Of a stretch of 27,344 bases of DNA, positions 25,210 through 27,344 are shown in pieces. Position numbers and translations under genes: made by a program. Under the pieces are notes generated by a model. That model did no database searches and had not been told where the DNA came from. It saw only the letters and a list, made by a program, of their open reading frames with translations. Origin of the DNA: Caldithrix sp. (lineage in GTDB: Bacteria > KSB1 > UBA2214 > DYKH01); NCBI GenBank assembly GCA_020722685.1, contig DYKH01000013.1, positions 39,888 to 67,231 of the forward strand. Direction: 5' to 3'. Position 1 is the stretch's first letter. Every line of letters starts with the position of its first letter.

Positions 25210-26082
25210 ATGTTTGGTTATCAAAAACGCTATTGTTTTACCGGCCAGCTTCATCTCAAAACCGCCCTGCACATTGGCGGCGGCGAAAGCGCTTTGGGCG
25301 CTAGCAACCAACCGATTGTGCGTCAGCCGGATGGCAAGCCTTTTATTCCAGGCTCCAGTTTTAAGGGTGCTTTTCGAAGTACGGTTGAGAAACTTGCCGC
25401 TACCGCTGGTGTATGGAGTTGCGGTTTGATTGAGGGTGAAGGCTGCATTGGTACACGCGGCAAAGAACAAAATAATTTTGATGAGTCTCGTCGGAAAGCC
25501 ATGGCAGCAGGCAAACAGTTTGTTGTGTCCGAAAAATCAAAAGGAAAATTATGCTATACCTGTCAGCTTTTTGGCTGGAAGGACAATGCCAGCAAATTTT
25601 ACGTGAACGATTTGTCATTGATTGGAGAGGACATTGTAACCCAACGCCGTGATGGCGTTGCGATCAACCGTGATAGCGAACGTGCCGAAGACAAGTTGAA
25701 ATACGACTATGAGGTTGTACCCCCTACGCTCCAATTCAAATGTGAACTTTGGCTGGAAAATCCAATGGACGTCGATTTGGGTCTTGTCTGTTTGGGCCTT
25801 TCAGAATTTTGTTCCGGCTTTGCCGGCATCGGCGGCAAACGGTCGCGCGGTCTCGGCAATTGCGAGCTGCGTAATTTGTCCATCTATGAATTCAATCTGG
25901 AGGAAGCCAAATTGGAAGATCGAGGCAAAATTCTCCAGAAATATTTGCTTGGCGAGAAACTCGATGAAAAAATGACGCGCATTCCAGACGCAAATAAATT
26001 TATTGCTGACCATATTAAGGCTTTGCTCATCAATCCTAATTTAGCAAAGCCGAAGCTGAAAGGAGAGAAAGCTCATGCTTAA
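25210..26082 (+). CDS. Cas7/Csm3-like RAMP (Csx7 type)
   Basis: This is a crRNA-binding backbone subunit. From ATG 25210, which has GGGAGA at 25198-25203, it has 290 residues. It begins MFGYQKRYCFTGQLHLKTALHIGGG, the usual start of the family. An open frame extends to TTG 25168. Motifs are the RAMP loop IPGSSFKGAFR (46-56), LCYTCQLFG (114-122), RDGVAINRDSERAEDKLKYDYEV and the Gly-rich loop GIGGKRSRGLG (206-216). In catalytic Csm3 proteins an Asp stands two residues before the Pro of the DxPV segment. Here the segment reads GASNQPIV, with Asn33 in its place, so target-RNA cleavage by this subunit is doubtful. It overlaps the next gene by 8 bases. Confidence 0.87.
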   Translation: MFGYQKRYCFTGQLHLKTALHIGGGESALGASNQPIVRQPDGKPFIPGSSFKGAFRSTVEKLAATAGVWSCGLIEGEGCIGTRGKEQNNFDESRRKAMAAGKQFVVSEKSKGKLCYTCQLFGWKDNASKFYVNDLSLIGEDIVTQRRDGVAINRDSERAEDKLKYDYEVVPPTLQFKCELWLENPMDVDLGLVCLGLSEFCSGFAGIGGKRSRGLGNCELRNLSIYEFNLEEAKLEDRGKILQKYLLGEKLDEKMTRIPDANKFIADHIKALLINPNLAKPKLKGEKAHA

Positions 26083-27046
26083 AAAGCTTGTAAATGAAGC
26101 GCGGTTTAAAATGATCATTACCGCAAGTGGGCCGCTGCTCGTCAAGTCCGGTCACCCGACTTTGATCGGCCCGGATATGACGCCCGTGCTCACTTTCCGT
26201 CATGGTGAATCGCAGGTTTATTTGCCCGGCTCCTCGCTGAAAGGCGTCTTTCGCAGCCATGTCGAAAAAGTGATTAGGACGATTCGACAAGGCGTTGTTT
26301 GCGATCCTTTTTTAACCAAGAAAAAAGCGAAAGAACAGAACTTCCCCTTGGATGAACTAAGTTGCGGTGATTTGTTTACTGATCGTGAGAGGGCGAAAGA
26401 AGGGTCTGTGACCAGCGAAATTGCTTACAACGAGTCCTGCCCAGCCTGCCGTCTTTTTGGCTCAACCCATTTCATAGGTCGCGTGAGTATCGGCGACGCT
26501 TACCTCGTGGATGAATCTGATCCCATGCCAACCGAAACTCGCGATGGCGTTGGCATCGATCGGCTGACCGGCGGCGCGGCAGACAAAGCCAAATTCGATC
26601 TCGAAGTAATTTCATCCGGAACGGCTTTTAGCTGCGACGTGCTGCTGCGTAATTTTGAATGTTGGCAACTCGGCGCGTTGCTCTTGGTTCTCCAGGACAT
26701 GAATGACGGTTTGGTCTTCGTCGGCTCCGGCAAATCGCGTGGCTTGGGGGCTGTGAAAGCGGAGGTGCCTGAAATCACAATTGCTCATATCGGCAAAACT
26801 TCGGATCGAGCTTCTAGTTCGATTTGGGGATTGGGAAAATTTTTGGAGAAAGAAACGCTGAACTACGGTACGTGGCCGGATGACCTGCTGCAACTTGAAC
26901 AAGCGCCAGCCCCGATCACACGAAGCATACGGCAGCTCCAAACTTTTTCAAGTACGGCATTGAGTGAATTGCAGGCCAAAGCGATTGACGCATTCCTCAA
27001 ACGAATGCAGTCTTATCCGGAACATAATGCAGGAGGGAGCGCATGA
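26075..27046 (+). CDS. Second Cas7/Csm3-like RAMP
   Basis: This 323-residue RAMP protein has the family order: LLVKSGHPTLIGPDMTPVLTFR near the N-terminus, YLPGSSLKGVFRSHVEK (49-65), SCPACRLFGS (121-130), TRDGVGIDRLTGGAADKAKFDLEV and the Gly-rich loop GSGKSRGLGAV (217-227). Unlike its left neighbour it retains an Asp (D34, GPDMTPV) in the region where Csm3-type catalytic Asp residues lie, so it is the best candidate for an active RNA-cleaving Cas7. The C-terminal extension (about 235-323) is helical. GGAGAG precedes the ATG, and the stop overlaps the next start as ATGA. Confidence 0.87.
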   Translation: MLKKLVNEARFKMIITASGPLLVKSGHPTLIGPDMTPVLTFRHGESQVYLPGSSLKGVFRSHVEKVIRTIRQGVVCDPFLTKKKAKEQNFPLDELSCGDLFTDRERAKEGSVTSEIAYNESCPACRLFGSTHFIGRVSIGDAYLVDESDPMPTETRDGVGIDRLTGGAADKAKFDLEVISSGTAFSCDVLLRNFECWQLGALLLVLQDMNDGLVFVGSGKSRGLGAVKAEVPEITIAHIGKTSDRASSSIWGLGKFLEKETLNYGTWPDDLLQLEQAPAPITRSIRQLQTFSSTALSELQAKAIDAFLKRMQSYPEHNAGGSA

Positions 27047-27344
27047 ACGAATATCTCGCATTTGGCTTTCTTCCCACTCTGAGCGAAGTCGTCAAAGCCA
27101 TTCCATGGAGTGACAAAGCCGTGATGTGGCTGGAAACCGCGCTTGATCATTTTCTCAGTGATGAGGAGCGTGAAAATGGCTTGCGCTTTGAGGTGTACAG
27201 GCCCAACGAGCCATTTGATTATTGGCCTCATGGTTGCATTTTTGATGACACTGCCGAGATCAAATGGGACAAAGACGGAAGCCAATTTCATGTGGTCTAT
27301 TGTGGCCGTACCAATCCGCCGGCCAACCTGCAACAATATGCAAG
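27043..27344 (+). CDS. Partial gene, possibly Csx19-like
   Basis: The frame is open from ATG 27043 (GGAGGG upstream, ATGA overlap with the previous gene) to the window edge, giving 100 residues without a stop. It starts MNEYLAFGFLPTLSEVVKAI and includes LRFEVYRPNEPFDYWPHGCIFDDTAEIKWDKDGSQFHVVY, a mixed alpha/beta stretch with many aromatic residues. In III-D operons csx19 often accompanies csx10 and the Cas7 genes, and its product also carries an Arg/Phe-rich strand followed by an acidic ELxW-like strand. The match is suggestive only. The C-terminal part lies outside the window. Confidence 0.65.
   Translation, partial: MNEYLAFGFLPTLSEVVKAIPWSDKAVMWLETALDHFLSDEERENGLRFEVYRPNEPFDYWPHGCIFDDTAEIKWDKDGSQFHVVYCGRTNPPANLQQYA

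Noticed and set aside
20826..27344. CRISPR array within the window
   Set aside because: No direct repeats of 25-40 bases at regular spacing were seen on reading either strand.

Overview
The window is a contiguous stretch of bacterial chromosome read almost entirely from the + strand. Its left two thirds (about 1-18690) carry a housekeeping block in the order rimP, nusA, infB, ylxP (DUF503), rbfA, truB, ribF, rpsO, pnp, M16 peptidase, alanine dehydrogenase. The lineage cannot be fixed from the sequence alone. The GldA/F/G-like ABC cassette with a DUF4340 protein, a NusA with a single C-terminal helix-hairpin-helix domain, and the general look of the proteins suggest a deep-branching Gram-negative-type bacterium near the FCB group (KSB1/Calditrichota-like). 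That placement is a low-confidence inference.

Region by region: 1-237 is a leader with a sigma70-like promoter and an immediate 5' hairpin. 238-6008 is the transcription/translation operon rimP-nusA-infB-ylxP-rbfA-truB, tightly packed except for short hairpin-bearing gaps. 6009-6383 is a gene-free, strongly structured spacer holding a 16-base match to the 3' end of 16S rRNA and a long imperfect palindrome just before ribF. 6384-7612 is ribF and rpsO. 7787-12694 is an ABC-2 export cassette (ATPase, permease, GldG-like auxiliary protein, then DUF4340 protein) lying between rpsO and pnp. It is broken internally by a 14-bp terminator-like hairpin and a structured leader. 12794-18535 is pnp, an M16 zinc peptidase, ald, a polysaccharide deacetylase and a MerR-type regulator. 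These are followed by tRNA-Pro(GGG) and a strong two-tier hairpin terminator.

After the tRNA the character changes. 18690-19320 has no gene I can support, only a 27-base near-perfect palindrome and a small hairpin. 19318-20315 (minus) is a frameshifted ORF that looks like part of a mobile element. 20391-20711 is a fragment of an unrelated gene. This is a typical accessory-island boundary next to a tRNA.

From 20826 to the right edge lies the effector operon of a type III CRISPR-Cas system. It has a short Cas10 with zinc finger and intact GGDD but no HD nuclease domain, a Cas7-like RAMP, Csx10 (Cas5-like), two small probably helical proteins (candidate Cas11 subunits), two more Cas7-like RAMPs, and the start of a gene that may be csx19. 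The HD-less Cas10 together with Csx10 points to subtype III-D. Genes overlap by ATGA or abut, so they are very probably one transcript. No CRISPR array, cas1/cas2, cas6, CARF effector or other ancillary nuclease is visible. If present they lie beyond position 27344. The least explained parts are the two small proteins, a replaced backbone Asp in one or two Cas7-like subunits, and the structured truB-ribF spacer.
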